Both the position numbers and the translations under genes were made by a program. A stretch of 64,000 nucleotides of DNA, taken from contig NZ_LKEU01000030.1 in assembly GCF_001766835.1 (NCBI RefSeq), positions 92,998 to 156,997 on the forward strand, given 5' to 3'. The notes below the pieces were generated by a model. That model had not been told where the DNA came from. It made no database searches and worked only from the letters and a program-made list of their open reading frames with translations. The stretch comes from Acetobacterium wieringae. GTDB taxonomy: Bacteria; Bacillota; Clostridia; Eubacteriales; Eubacteriaceae. Below are positions 43,349 through 50,509 of this stretch, piece after piece. Numbering within the stretch: position 1 is the stretch's first letter; each line of letters opens with the position of its first letter.

Positions 43349-43798
43349 ATGATGACAGCACTGATTCCGTTTAACAGAAAAAGAAATGATTTGATGAATA
43401 CCGGTTTTAATGATTTCCAGAATATGCTTGACGACTTTTTTGCAGAAGGTTGGCCGATGCGAAGAAGCTTAGCGGGTGACACCTTTAAAATTGACCTCCA
43501 GGACAATGAAAAAGAGTATATTGTTGAGGCCGAGCTCCCCGGCTTCCAGAAAAATGAAATCAGTCTATCCCTGGAAGAGGGTCGACTTCAGATAGCCGTC
43601 AAGAAGGAAGAAACAAAAGAAGAAACGGATAAAAACTATGTTCATCGGGAACGAAAATTCACGGCCATGACCCGCAACGTCTTTCTGGCTGACGCCGCCT
43701 CGGACGACATCAAAGCCAAGCTGACTGATGGGGTTCTGACCATCACGGTGCCCAAGCAGGCCAAGCCGGAGTTGACCAAACAAATTGAAATTGAATAA
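43349..43798 (+). CDS. Small heat-shock protein, Hsp20/alpha-crystallin family
   Basis: A 149-residue small heat-shock protein. A short N-terminal arm is followed by the alpha-crystallin domain (about 45-137), with YIVEAELPGFQKNEISLSLE and LTDGVLTITVPK, and a short tail lacking a clear IxI motif after it. It acts as an ATP-independent holdase that prevents aggregation. Control by the CIRCE element puts it in the HrcA regulon, less common for hsp20 than for groE or dnaK. AAAGGAG precedes the start. The terminator after it is repeated exactly 1.2 kb downstream. Confidence 0.94.
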   Translation: MMTALIPFNRKRNDLMNTGFNDFQNMLDDFFAEGWPMRRSLAGDTFKIDLQDNEKEYIVEAELPGFQKNEISLSLEEGRLQIAVKKEETKEETDKNYVHRERKFTAMTRNVFLADAASDDIKAKLTDGVLTITVPKQAKPELTKQIEIE

Positions 43799-43799
43799 A

Positions 43800-43848
43800 G
43801 CAAGAAACGCCCTATTTGCAGCAGATAGCCCGCAAATAGGGCGTTTTT
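43800..43848 (+). repeat. 49-bp direct repeat, copy 1 (hsp20 terminator)
   Basis: A rho-independent terminator with stem CGCCCTATTTGC / GCAAATAGGGCG followed by TTTTT. The whole 49-bp block, beginning GCAAGAAACG, is repeated without change at 45042-45090. The two copies bracket the Fic gene. Confidence 0.9.
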
Positions 43849-43855
43849 AAAGTTT

Positions 43856-44910
43856 TTATTTATTAGTATTTCGGATATAGGCGGTATTCTTACCAGCCCC
43901 AGTTTTAATAATATATCCTTCTTTTAATAAAGATGCCAACGCAACCTCAACTGTTGATGTACTAATATCGGGGCATTTTTCTAAAATTACTCGCTTTGAC
44001 AGCTTTTGAAGGGTGTCATCAAATAGTTTTCTTATCCGTTCTTGTTTGGTTAGGCTTCGATCCTGAAACAATTCAACACGGGTCGAAAACTCTTTGTAAG
44101 CCCTCAAGATGACTTCAAGGTAATACTTAACAAAGGTAAAATAGCGGTTGTTTTCTTCCTGCCATCCAATTGAGCTGTCATATACACCTCATTATAGGTT
44201 TCTTTGGTATTTTCGATAATCATTTCAATACTCAAATATTTCCCGACAATATATCCGGAGCGATATAAGATCAGTAAGGTCAGCAATCGGCTCAATCTCC
44301 CGTTTCCATCATTGAAAGGGTGGATGCAAAGAAAATCCAGCACAAACATTGGAATTAACAGCAACGGATCATACTTATCAGCGTTCACTGCTTCAATAAA
44401 AGTCGTCGTTAAACGATCGACTGCGTCAGGTGTTTCAAATGCAGAAAGCGGTTGAAATCTTACCTTACGTTTTCCACTTGCATCGGTTTCAGCAATAATG
44501 TTATCTGAATTTTTAAATTTTCCACCACTTGAAGACGGACTGAAGTGATATAAGTCTCGATGTAATTGTAAGATAACATTTGTGTTTGGGGTAATGTGAT
44601 CGTAGTTTTCGTGAATCAAACTTAACACTTCCCGATAACCGGCAATTTCACGCTCTGATCGGTTTTGTGGCTCAGCCTTTAGTTTTACCAGCGCATCCAA
44701 ACGTTCATCGGATATATAAATACCTTCGATTCGGTTAGAAGCACCAGTACTTTGAATCTTTGCAATTTCCAGCATGGACTCAAGGATATCGGGTTTCGCT
44801 TCAATGAACAACTCCTGCTTTCCCTTATATTCATGAATTGCCGAGATTAAGTTCATTAACTCATAATGCATTAACTCATCAGGGAGTTTTGTGTAATCAA
44901 ACTTTCGCAT
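43856..44910 (-). pseudogene. Fic-domain protein gene, frameshifted
   Basis: The first part (44910 to about 44181) encodes a class II Fic protein. It has the N-terminal inhibitory motif SNRIEG and the catalytic motif HPFNDGNGRLSR, so it would transfer AMP to target proteins. Near 44181-44187 the frame breaks. Adding one base restores EVLYDSSIGWQEE, which continues through WQEENNRYFTFVKYYLEV into a C-terminal winged helix ending IIKTGAGKNTAYI. As it stands, translation would end at 44104 without the winged helix, and an 83-codon open frame begins at 44107. It may be a decaying gene, a phase-variable state or a sequencing error. ATG 44910 follows AAAGGA. The gene lies between exact 49-bp repeats. 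Confidence 0.8.
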
Positions 44911-45041
44911 TTTCGATTCCTTTCTGCCTAATCGTTTCTCTTTCTGCACAATATTATCAACTAATTGTGCAGAAGTCAATCCTCTTAGGTAGAATAATCG
45001 AAACGAGCATTAACATATTGATTTATAAGTTAGGCACGTAG

Positions 45042-45090
45042 GCAAGAAACGCCCTATTTGCAGCAGATAGCCCGCAAATAGGGCGTTTTT
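45042..45090 (+). repeat. 49-bp direct repeat, copy 2 (terminator copy)
   Basis: Identical to 43800-43848, including the stem-loop and T-run, but not at the end of any plus-strand gene. It marks the other edge of the Fic segment. Confidence 0.9.
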
Positions 45091-45098
45091 ATTGGTGC

Positions 45099-45145
45099 GA
45101 TTCTAACCACTAAACTTGACAAGAATGGTTAGAATCGGTTAGAAT
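45099..45145 (+). promoter_or_regulatory. Promoter with inverted-repeat operator for the AlbA_2 gene
   Basis: TTGACA (45116-45121) and TAGAAT (45140-45145) are 18 bases apart. A perfect 11-bp inverted repeat, GATTCTAACCA (45099-45109) and TGGTTAGAATC (45126-45136), brackets the -35 box. A third half-site GGTTAGAAT (45137-45145) covers the -10 box. This layout strongly suggests autorepression. Confidence 0.7.
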
Positions 45146-45178
45146 AGTGACAAGAATGACAGGGGAGTTGATGAGAGA

Positions 45179-46474
45179 ATGCTAATTGAGAGCGAAACAA
45201 CTGAATTTAAACAAAGCTATGTTGACGAGATAAAAAAAACAATCGTCGCATTTGCCAATACCAATGGTGGTATTTTGTATCTCGGGATTAACGACGACGG
45301 CTCCATCGCAGGGGTAACAGATGCGGATGAAATCATGTTAAAAGCATCAAATGCCATTCGAGATGCCATCAAGCCGGATGTCACCGTATTTGTCAAAACG
45401 GAACCGGTGATCATGGAAGATAAAACCATCGTCAAGGTAACGGTTCAAAAGGGAACGGCTTGTCCTTATTATTTGTCTGGTAAGGGAATCCGTCCCGAGG
45501 GTGTTTATGTCAGACAAGGGGCTTCATCCGTTCCGGCAACAGAAACGGCGATCATCAAAATGATAAAAGAAACCGATGGCGAGCGCTTTGAGACGGCCCG
45601 TTCCCTCAATCAGGATTTGACTTTTCAGGAGGCTGCCAAAGAATTTAAAAAGCGGGGCGTACCCTTTGGCGAAAATCAGTTCAAGAGCTTGAAGATGATG
45701 AGTACCGCTGGCATCTTCACCAACTTGGGAATGCTCCTGTCGGATCAATGCAATCACAAAATTAAAATGGCCGTTTTTCAGGGGAATGATAAATCAGTGT
45801 TTAGAGACCGGCGGGAACTCACCGGTTCGCTGCTCAAACAACTAAACGAAGCCTATGATTTTATTGATCTTTATAATGGAACCCGCGCCGAAATTGTTGG
45901 TTTGTATCGCTCCGATAAACGAAATTTTCCACCAGAAGCCGTTCGGGAAGCTCTACTCAATGCCTTGGTTCATCGGGATTACGGATACAGTGCCGGCACC
46001 CTGATCAGCATTTTTGATGATCATCTGGAGTTTGTCTCGGTGGGCGGATTGGTTCGGGGAATCACCTTTGAAGACATGATGTTGGGGATTTCAATGACCC
46101 GGAACGAAAATCTGGCCAGTATCTTTTATCGTCTGGCGCTGATTGAAGCTTATGGCACGGGGGTACCAAAAATTCTCAAAGCTTATCAAGGGGAACGGAT
46201 TCAACCAAAAATTGAAGCGACAGAAAACGCCTTCAAGATAACGCTGCCCAATCGCAATGAAAAAACCGGGAATGAAACGGTCATGGGGATCGAAGCGGAA
46301 ATTCTGACGCTTTTAAAAAAACAACCCGAGCTCACTCGGCGTGAGGTTGAAACCACCCTGGAGCTGAGCCAAACAGCTGCAGGCCGGTACCTTAAAAAGT
46401 TGGTCACAAACGGCCTGCTGGAAACGGTGGGCAAGGGCAAAAATACCCGTTATCGGTTGCGAAAGCCAAGTTAA
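45179..46474 (+). CDS. AlbA_2/Schlafen-type putative DNA-binding regulator
   Basis: A 431-residue protein. The N-terminal AlbA_2 (Schlafen-like) domain (about 5-125) has ETTEFKQSYVDEI and NTNGGILYLGINDDG. A GHKL-like C-terminal segment follows (about 255-345, ALLNALVHRDYGYSAG and EAYGTGVPKILKAY). The protein ends in a winged helix (about 370-428, LTRREVETTLELSQTAAGRY). Such proteins occur on accessory islands as transcriptional regulators or defence components. The start lacks a strong ribosome site (AGGGGAGTTGATGAGAGA upstream). The operator repeats at its promoter suggest that it binds its own control region. Confidence 0.82.
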   Translation: MLIESETTEFKQSYVDEIKKTIVAFANTNGGILYLGINDDGSIAGVTDADEIMLKASNAIRDAIKPDVTVFVKTEPVIMEDKTIVKVTVQKGTACPYYLSGKGIRPEGVYVRQGASSVPATETAIIKMIKETDGERFETARSLNQDLTFQEAAKEFKKRGVPFGENQFKSLKMMSTAGIFTNLGMLLSDQCNHKIKMAVFQGNDKSVFRDRRELTGSLLKQLNEAYDFIDLYNGTRAEIVGLYRSDKRNFPPEAVREALLNALVHRDYGYSAGTLISIFDDHLEFVSVGGLVRGITFEDMMLGISMTRNENLASIFYRLALIEAYGTGVPKILKAYQGERIQPKIEATENAFKITLPNRNEKTGNETVMGIEAEILTLLKKQPELTRREVETTLELSQTAAGRYLKKLVTNGLLETVGKGKNTRYRLRKPS

Positions 46475-46495
46475 GCAGCTTACACACAAAAAAAC

Positions 46496-46540
46496 GATCA
46501 GCCAATGCCAGCGGGAACGCCGGGATTGGCTGATTTTTTG
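46496..46540. terminator. Bidirectional terminator; diverged copy at 48451
   Basis: The stem ATCAGCCAAT / ATTGGCTGAT has a T-run on the plus strand and, read the other way, on the minus strand, so it serves both the AlbA_2 gene and the converging ferredoxin gene. A closely similar sequence is found at 48451-48493. Confidence 0.85.
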
Positions 46541-46569
46541 GATCGGGCGGGGTGGTTTTGCTAAAGCCG

Positions 46570-47181
46570 TTACTGATAGCGGATGGCCTGCTGGTGGCAG
46601 CTTTGCTGACATTTCAGGCAAACCAGACAATCCTGTTTAACAATCTGATGTTTTGACTGCTTTTTTATCGCTCCCGCCGGACAGGCTTTTTGACAGGCCC
46701 CGCAGTTGTTGCATTTTTCCGGGTCGATGGCCATGGCATAACGCGCTTTCATTCCACTGAGACTTAAGATCGTCCCGTAGGGACATAAAAAACGATGCCA
46801 CAGCTCCGCCGGAAAGAAAAGAGTGAGGATCACACCGCCAGCAAAGAGCAGCGGCAGAATCGGCAGTTTTTGGCCAGTCACGATCACAAAGATAAAGACC
46901 AGCAAAAATAGCAACAGGATCACCAGGGGCAGCCAGGGTTTTGACAGCCAGCGGGGAATCTTAAAACTTTTCAGCTGGCTTTTCTTTTTCACAAAGGTGA
47001 TCCCTTCCATCGCCGTATTGATCGGACAGATCCAACCACAATAAAGACGGCTCCAGAACAAAGAGGCCAGCACCCCCAGCACAAAAACGCCCATCCACAG
47101 CTGAATTTTACCGGTCATAAACAGGGCCACGAACAGGCCCAGAAAAGCCAGTTGGATGACCCGACGCCAGACGGTTGTCAC
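46570..47181 (-). CDS. Membrane-bound 4Fe-4S ferredoxin (NapH/YccM-like)
   Basis: A 203-residue protein with four membrane helices in two pairs, the cytoplasmic motif SRLYCGWICP after the second, a CPYG cysteine later, and a C-terminal pair of 4Fe-4S motifs (CNNCGACQKACP and CLVCLKCQQSCH). NapH-like proteins move electrons between the quinone or membrane pool and soluble partners. The start overlaps the cupin gene's stop (ATGA), so cupin and ferredoxin are made together. The divergent Crp-type gene probably regulates both. The electron partners are unknown. Confidence 0.87.
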   Translation of the reverse strand: MTTVWRRVIQLAFLGLFVALFMTGKIQLWMGVFVLGVLASLFWSRLYCGWICPINTAMEGITFVKKKSQLKSFKIPRWLSKPWLPLVILLLFLLVFIFVIVTGQKLPILPLLFAGGVILTLFFPAELWHRFLCPYGTILSLSGMKARYAMAIDPEKCNNCGACQKACPAGAIKKQSKHQIVKQDCLVCLKCQQSCHQQAIRYQ

Positions 47182-47510
47182 TGCTGGTCCGGCTGATAAA
47201 AGGCCGGGCTGGGGGCTTTGATCACGAAAATTTCCAGAATTTCGGGATCTCGGTTATTAACATTCATTTTGATGTGGTAGGGAATATTGATGATCGCTCC
47301 GGCTTCATAGCGGTGCGCTTCCTGGTCAGCCAGTTGTAGAGTAAGTGTCCCTTTAATGACAATCATATAGACGTTGGAATTGGAAAAGTGTTCTTTTAAA
47401 CCTTCGCCTTCCGGGAAAATCATGTGATTGATCATCACCGGCTGGTCATCGATAATTTTTTCGATCCGTTTTTCGCTGCCACGGGTAAATGCATAAATTT
47501 TTTCTAACAT
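47178..47510 (-). CDS. Small cupin-domain protein (paralogue of 20388-20711)
   Basis: A 110-residue cupin paralogous to the protein at 20388-20711. They share the opening (KIYAFTRGSEKRIEKII), the SNVYMIVIKGTLTLQLADQE strand pair, NIPYHIKMNVNN and the ending IFVIKAPSPAFY. The usual metal-binding histidines are mostly missing. It is translationally coupled to a membrane ferredoxin and divergent from a Crp-type regulator, so it may be a small sensor or assembly factor for an electron-transfer step. No function is known. Confidence 0.75.
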   Translation of the reverse strand: MLEKIYAFTRGSEKRIEKIIDDQPVMINHMIFPEGEGLKEHFSNSNVYMIVIKGTLTLQLADQEAHRYEAGAIINIPYHIKMNVNNRDPEILEIFVIKAPSPAFYQPDQQ

Positions 47511-47569
47511 GATAATATCTCCTTTTACTTCAAGATATAATCGAGTATAATCGAAAAATAAAAGAAAAG

Positions 47570-47587
47570 GTGTTACTATGGTAACAC
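47570..47587. promoter_or_regulatory. Palindromic operator between cupin and Crp-type genes
   Basis: GTGTTAC-TATG-GTAACAC is a perfect 7-bp inverted repeat just in front of the Crp-type start codon and downstream of two TATAAT-like boxes (within 47535-47552). It is placed for autoregulation by the Crp-type protein and for control of the divergent cupin-ferredoxin pair. Confidence 0.6.
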
Positions 47588-47599
47588 AAGGGGATAAAA

Positions 47600-48256
47600 A
47601 TGAAAAATAATGAGATCTTGCGCTTATTGACCAGCGCCAATTATTTTAGTGGCTTTTGTGAAGCGGAGCTGGCAGAAATAATCCATTCTCCAAAAACGAA
47701 GATCGGAGAATATCTTAAGGATCAGGTCATTCATTTAAAAGATGAACCCTGTCAGCGGATGGATGTGATTCTGTCGGGCCGGGTGGCGGTTTTGAATCTG
47801 GATGAAAATGGCAACATGCTGATTGTCAACGTCTTTGGCGTCGGGGAAAGTATTGGCGAAAATCTGCTCTTTGCCGTCAGAAACGGTTATCCAATGACGG
47901 TGATGGCGGCCACCCAAGTCATGATGCTGCATCTAGAACGGGAACTGGTTCTGTCCCTCTGCCAGAAAAATGCCGACTTTCTTAAAGGCTTGCTGCAGTC
48001 GATTTCGGAAAAGACGATGATTCTGACAGATAAGCTGACGGTAATTTCCTTAAAAACCGTGCGCCAGCGGATTAACGATTACCTCAGTCATCAATACCAG
48101 CTCCAACAAAGCCCGGTGATCACCCTGGGTTGCTCCAAAAAAGAATTGGCAGAGCGGCTGGGTGTGCAGCGGACTTCCCTGAGCCGGGAACTGGCCAAAA
48201 TGAAAAAAGCCGGGTTGCTGGATTTTGATGCCAAAACGATTACGATTAAAGCTTAG
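47600..48256 (+). CDS. Crp/Fnr-family transcriptional regulator
   Basis: A 218-residue regulator with a cyclic-nucleotide-binding-type domain (about 20-125; FGVGESIGENLLF) and a Crp-type helix-turn-helix (about 165-210; CSKKELAERLGVQRTSLSRELAKM). It lacks the N-terminal cysteines of oxygen-sensing Fnr. It is divergent from the cupin-membrane ferredoxin pair, with a perfect palindrome in the shared 89-base gap, so it most likely regulates them and itself. A GGGGAT sequence serves as ribosome site. The signal is unknown. Confidence 0.88.
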   Translation: MKNNEILRLLTSANYFSGFCEAELAEIIHSPKTKIGEYLKDQVIHLKDEPCQRMDVILSGRVAVLNLDENGNMLIVNVFGVGESIGENLLFAVRNGYPMTVMAATQVMMLHLERELVLSLCQKNADFLKGLLQSISEKTMILTDKLTVISLKTVRQRINDYLSHQYQLQQSPVITLGCSKKELAERLGVQRTSLSRELAKMKKAGLLDFDAKTITIKA

Positions 48257-48671
48257 GCGTGTCTGTCACCCGGCCGATATGGCAGGTTTGGATGAAAACG
48301 TCAAAAAAATGTCATGGAGGATGAAATTATTTTGTATGAAAGAGAAAAGTCGGAACCATCGAATACCAGAAAATCATGAATCAGGAAGCACAGTCAATTG
48401 ATGATGATTTTGATTTGTGGGAAGAACAGGAGTAATAAAAACGAAATAAACGATCAACCAATCCCAGCGGGAGTGCCGGGATTGGCTATTTTTATGAGGG
48501 GTTTATTTTTACTGCCGTGTCGCTGGTCATGCTGGCCTTTCATTCACTTTTATAAAGAGCAGTTGCGATTTTCTGATGGCTGAGTTAAAATGATACCGTA
48601 TGACCGTCAGCGCCTGGCACTGATCGGACAAAATGCGAAGCGACAAAAAAAGCAGAGATGGAGAAGAACAC
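48257..48671 (+). other. Intergenic stretch with terminator copy and small open frames
   Basis: No convincing gene. Short frames encode a 21-residue peptide (MEDEIILYEREKSEPS..., 48316-48381) and a 19-residue acidic peptide (MNQEAQSIDDDFDLWEEQE, 48376-48435). They look like the broken C-terminal end of one small acidic protein, perhaps an antitoxin. A terminator-like stem at 48451-48493 follows, then the region upstream of hsdM. Confidence 0.35.
48451..48493 (+). terminator. Terminator-like stem, diverged copy of 46496-46540
   Basis: The stem CCAATCCC-AGCGGGAGT-GCCGGGATTGG ends in TATTTTTAT. The whole block is a slightly diverged copy of 46496-46540, so copies flank the ferredoxin/cupin/Crp module. 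Confidence 0.6.
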
Positions 48672-50261
48672 ATGGCTGATAATAAAAAAGAACAACAACG
48701 GGCGGAACTGCACCGGACCATCTGGAATATTGCCAATGACCTGCGTGGCAGTGTCGATGGCTGGGATTTTAAGCAGTATGTGCTGGGGATGCTCTTTTAC
48801 CGCTATATCTCAGAGAATCTGACCGACTACATTAACCGCGGCGAGCATGAAGCTGGTAACAGCGGTTTTTCGTATGCCCAACTATCGGACGCCGAAGCCG
48901 AAGAAGCCCGGGCTGATCTGGTTTTGACCCGGGGTTTCTTTATTTTGCCCAGTGAGCTGTTTGAGAACGTTAGGAGCCGCGCCGCCGCGGACGAGAACCT
49001 CAATGAAACGCTGGAGCAGGCCTTTTGCAATATTGAAAGCTCGGCCCAGGGCAGCATCAGCGAAGATGATTTTAAAGGCCTGTTTGATGATATTGACGTC
49101 AATAGCAACAAGCTCGGCGGCACCGTTGCCAAGCGCAACGAAATGCTCGTCAAGCTCTTAGACGGCATCGGCGACATGAATCTCGGCGGCTATCAGGATA
49201 ACACCATTGATGCCTTTGGTGACGCCTACGAATACCTGATGGGGATGTACGCCTCCAACGCCGGCAAAAGCGGCGGCGAATACTACACCCCCCAGGAAGT
49301 CAGCGAACTGTTGACCCGGATCACCCTGGTCGGTAAAACGGAGGTCAATAAGGTCTATGACCCGGCCTGTGGCTCCGGCTCACTGTTGTTGAACTTTGCC
49401 AAGATTCTCGGCAAAGAAAACGTCCGCCAGGGCTTCTATGGCCAGGAAATCAACATCACCACCTATAATCTCTGCCGCATCAATATGTTTCTCCACGATA
49501 TTGACTACGACAAGTTTGATATCGGCCATGGCGACACCCTGACCGACCCGATGCACTGGGATGATGAACCTTTTGAAGCGATTGTCTCCAATCCGCCTTA
49601 CTCCATCCGCTGGGATGGCGATGCCAATCCGCTGCTGATCAACGATCCCCGTTTTTCCCCGGCCGGGGTGCTGGCACCCAAGTCCAAGGCCGACCTGGCC
49701 TTTATTCTGCATTCTCTGGCCTGGCTGGCAACCTCCGGGACGGCAGCAATTGTCTGTTTTCCGGGGGTGATGTATCGGGGCGGCGCCGAGCAGAAGATCC
49801 GCAAATACCTGATCGACAACAACTACATTGACTGCGTCATCCAATTGCCGGGGAATCTTTTCTTTGGCACCAGCATTGCCACCTGCATCATGGTGTTAAA
49901 AAAGTCCAAAAGTGAAAACAGCACCCTGTTTATTGATGCCGCCAAAGAATGCGTCAAGGTCACCAACAATAACAAACTGACCCCGGCCAATATCGAGGCG
50001 ATTATCAGCGCCTATAAAAACCGGGCGAACCTTGTGCATTTTGCCCGGCTGGTGCCCAATGCCGAGATTGCCGCCCAGGATTATAACCTGTCGGTGTCGT
50101 CTTACGTCGAGCCGCCGGATCTGCGGGAAGTGATTGATATCACCGTTCTTAATGCCGAGATTGAAGCGATTGTCGCCCGGGAGCAGCTGCTGCGGGATGA
50201 GATTGCCAGGATTATTGCCGAGATTGACCTGCCTGCCGGCAGGCAGGGGTGGATTGACTAA
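48672..50261 (+). CDS. hsdM: Type I restriction-modification DNA methyltransferase subunit
   Basis: A 529-residue HsdM. The N-terminal helical domain (about 10-130) is followed by the N6-adenine methylase fold with SAM-binding motif DPACGSGSLLL and catalytic NPPYSIRW. The size is normal. ATG 48672 follows GGAGAA; the frame upstream to 48633 is not family-like. The last residues LPAGRQGWID come from a 20-bp perfect palindrome at 50228-50247 that looks like an inserted repeat. The stop overlaps the next start by one base. With HsdS it methylates the recognition site; with HsdR it makes the restriction complex. Confidence 0.95.
   Translation: MADNKKEQQRAELHRTIWNIANDLRGSVDGWDFKQYVLGMLFYRYISENLTDYINRGEHEAGNSGFSYAQLSDAEAEEARADLVLTRGFFILPSELFENVRSRAAADENLNETLEQAFCNIESSAQGSISEDDFKGLFDDIDVNSNKLGGTVAKRNEMLVKLLDGIGDMNLGGYQDNTIDAFGDAYEYLMGMYASNAGKSGGEYYTPQEVSELLTRITLVGKTEVNKVYDPACGSGSLLLNFAKILGKENVRQGFYGQEINITTYNLCRINMFLHDIDYDKFDIGHGDTLTDPMHWDDEPFEAIVSNPPYSIRWDGDANPLLINDPRFSPAGVLAPKSKADLAFILHSLAWLATSGTAAIVCFPGVMYRGGAEQKIRKYLIDNNYIDCVIQLPGNLFFGTSIATCIMVLKKSKSENSTLFIDAAKECVKVTNNNKLTPANIEAIISAYKNRANLVHFARLVPNAEIAAQDYNLSVSSYVEPPDLREVIDITVLNAEIEAIVAREQLLRDEIARIIAEIDLPAGRQGWID
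50228..50247. repeat. 20-bp perfect palindrome inside the hsdM 3' end
   Basis: CCTGCCTGCCGGCAGGCAGG reads the same on both strands and encodes LPAGRQ in hsdM. A related imperfect copy is inside the hsdS 3' end at 51578-51600. These look like short dispersed palindromic elements tolerated near the C-termini of proteins. Confidence 0.75.
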
Positions 50262-50509
50262 TGAAGAATTGGTTTGTCTATGTAATTCTTTGCGATGATG
50301 GTTCTTTATATAAAGGCCATACCGACAATTTAGAACGACGATACAAAGAACACTGCAGCGGAAATGGGGCACAGCACACGAGATGGCATAAGCCGATTAA
50401 AATGGTTTATTACGAGCGGTTAGATACGCTTGAAGAAGCGGTAAAACGGGAAAAATATCTAAAAACAGGTGTTGGCCGGGAGTGGTTAAAGAAGGAGGTA
50501 AACCCATGA
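50261..50509 (+). CDS. GIY-YIG domain protein inside type I RM operon
   Basis: An 82-residue single-domain GIY-YIG protein of the YhbQ/UvrC-like group. VYVILCDDGSLYKGHT stands for the GIY-YIG strands and NLERRYKEHCSG carries the catalytic arginine region. A glutamate in VKREKYLKTG is the expected metal ligand position. The start overlaps the hsdM stop by one base and the end overlaps the hsdS start (ATGA), so the gene is built into the operon. It has a lower GC appearance than hsdM. Such small proteins may be nucleases. A role with the restriction system, or insertion as a passenger, are both possible. Confidence 0.85.
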   Translation: MKNWFVYVILCDDGSLYKGHTDNLERRYKEHCSGNGAQHTRWHKPIKMVYYERLDTLEEAVKREKYLKTGVGREWLKKEVNP

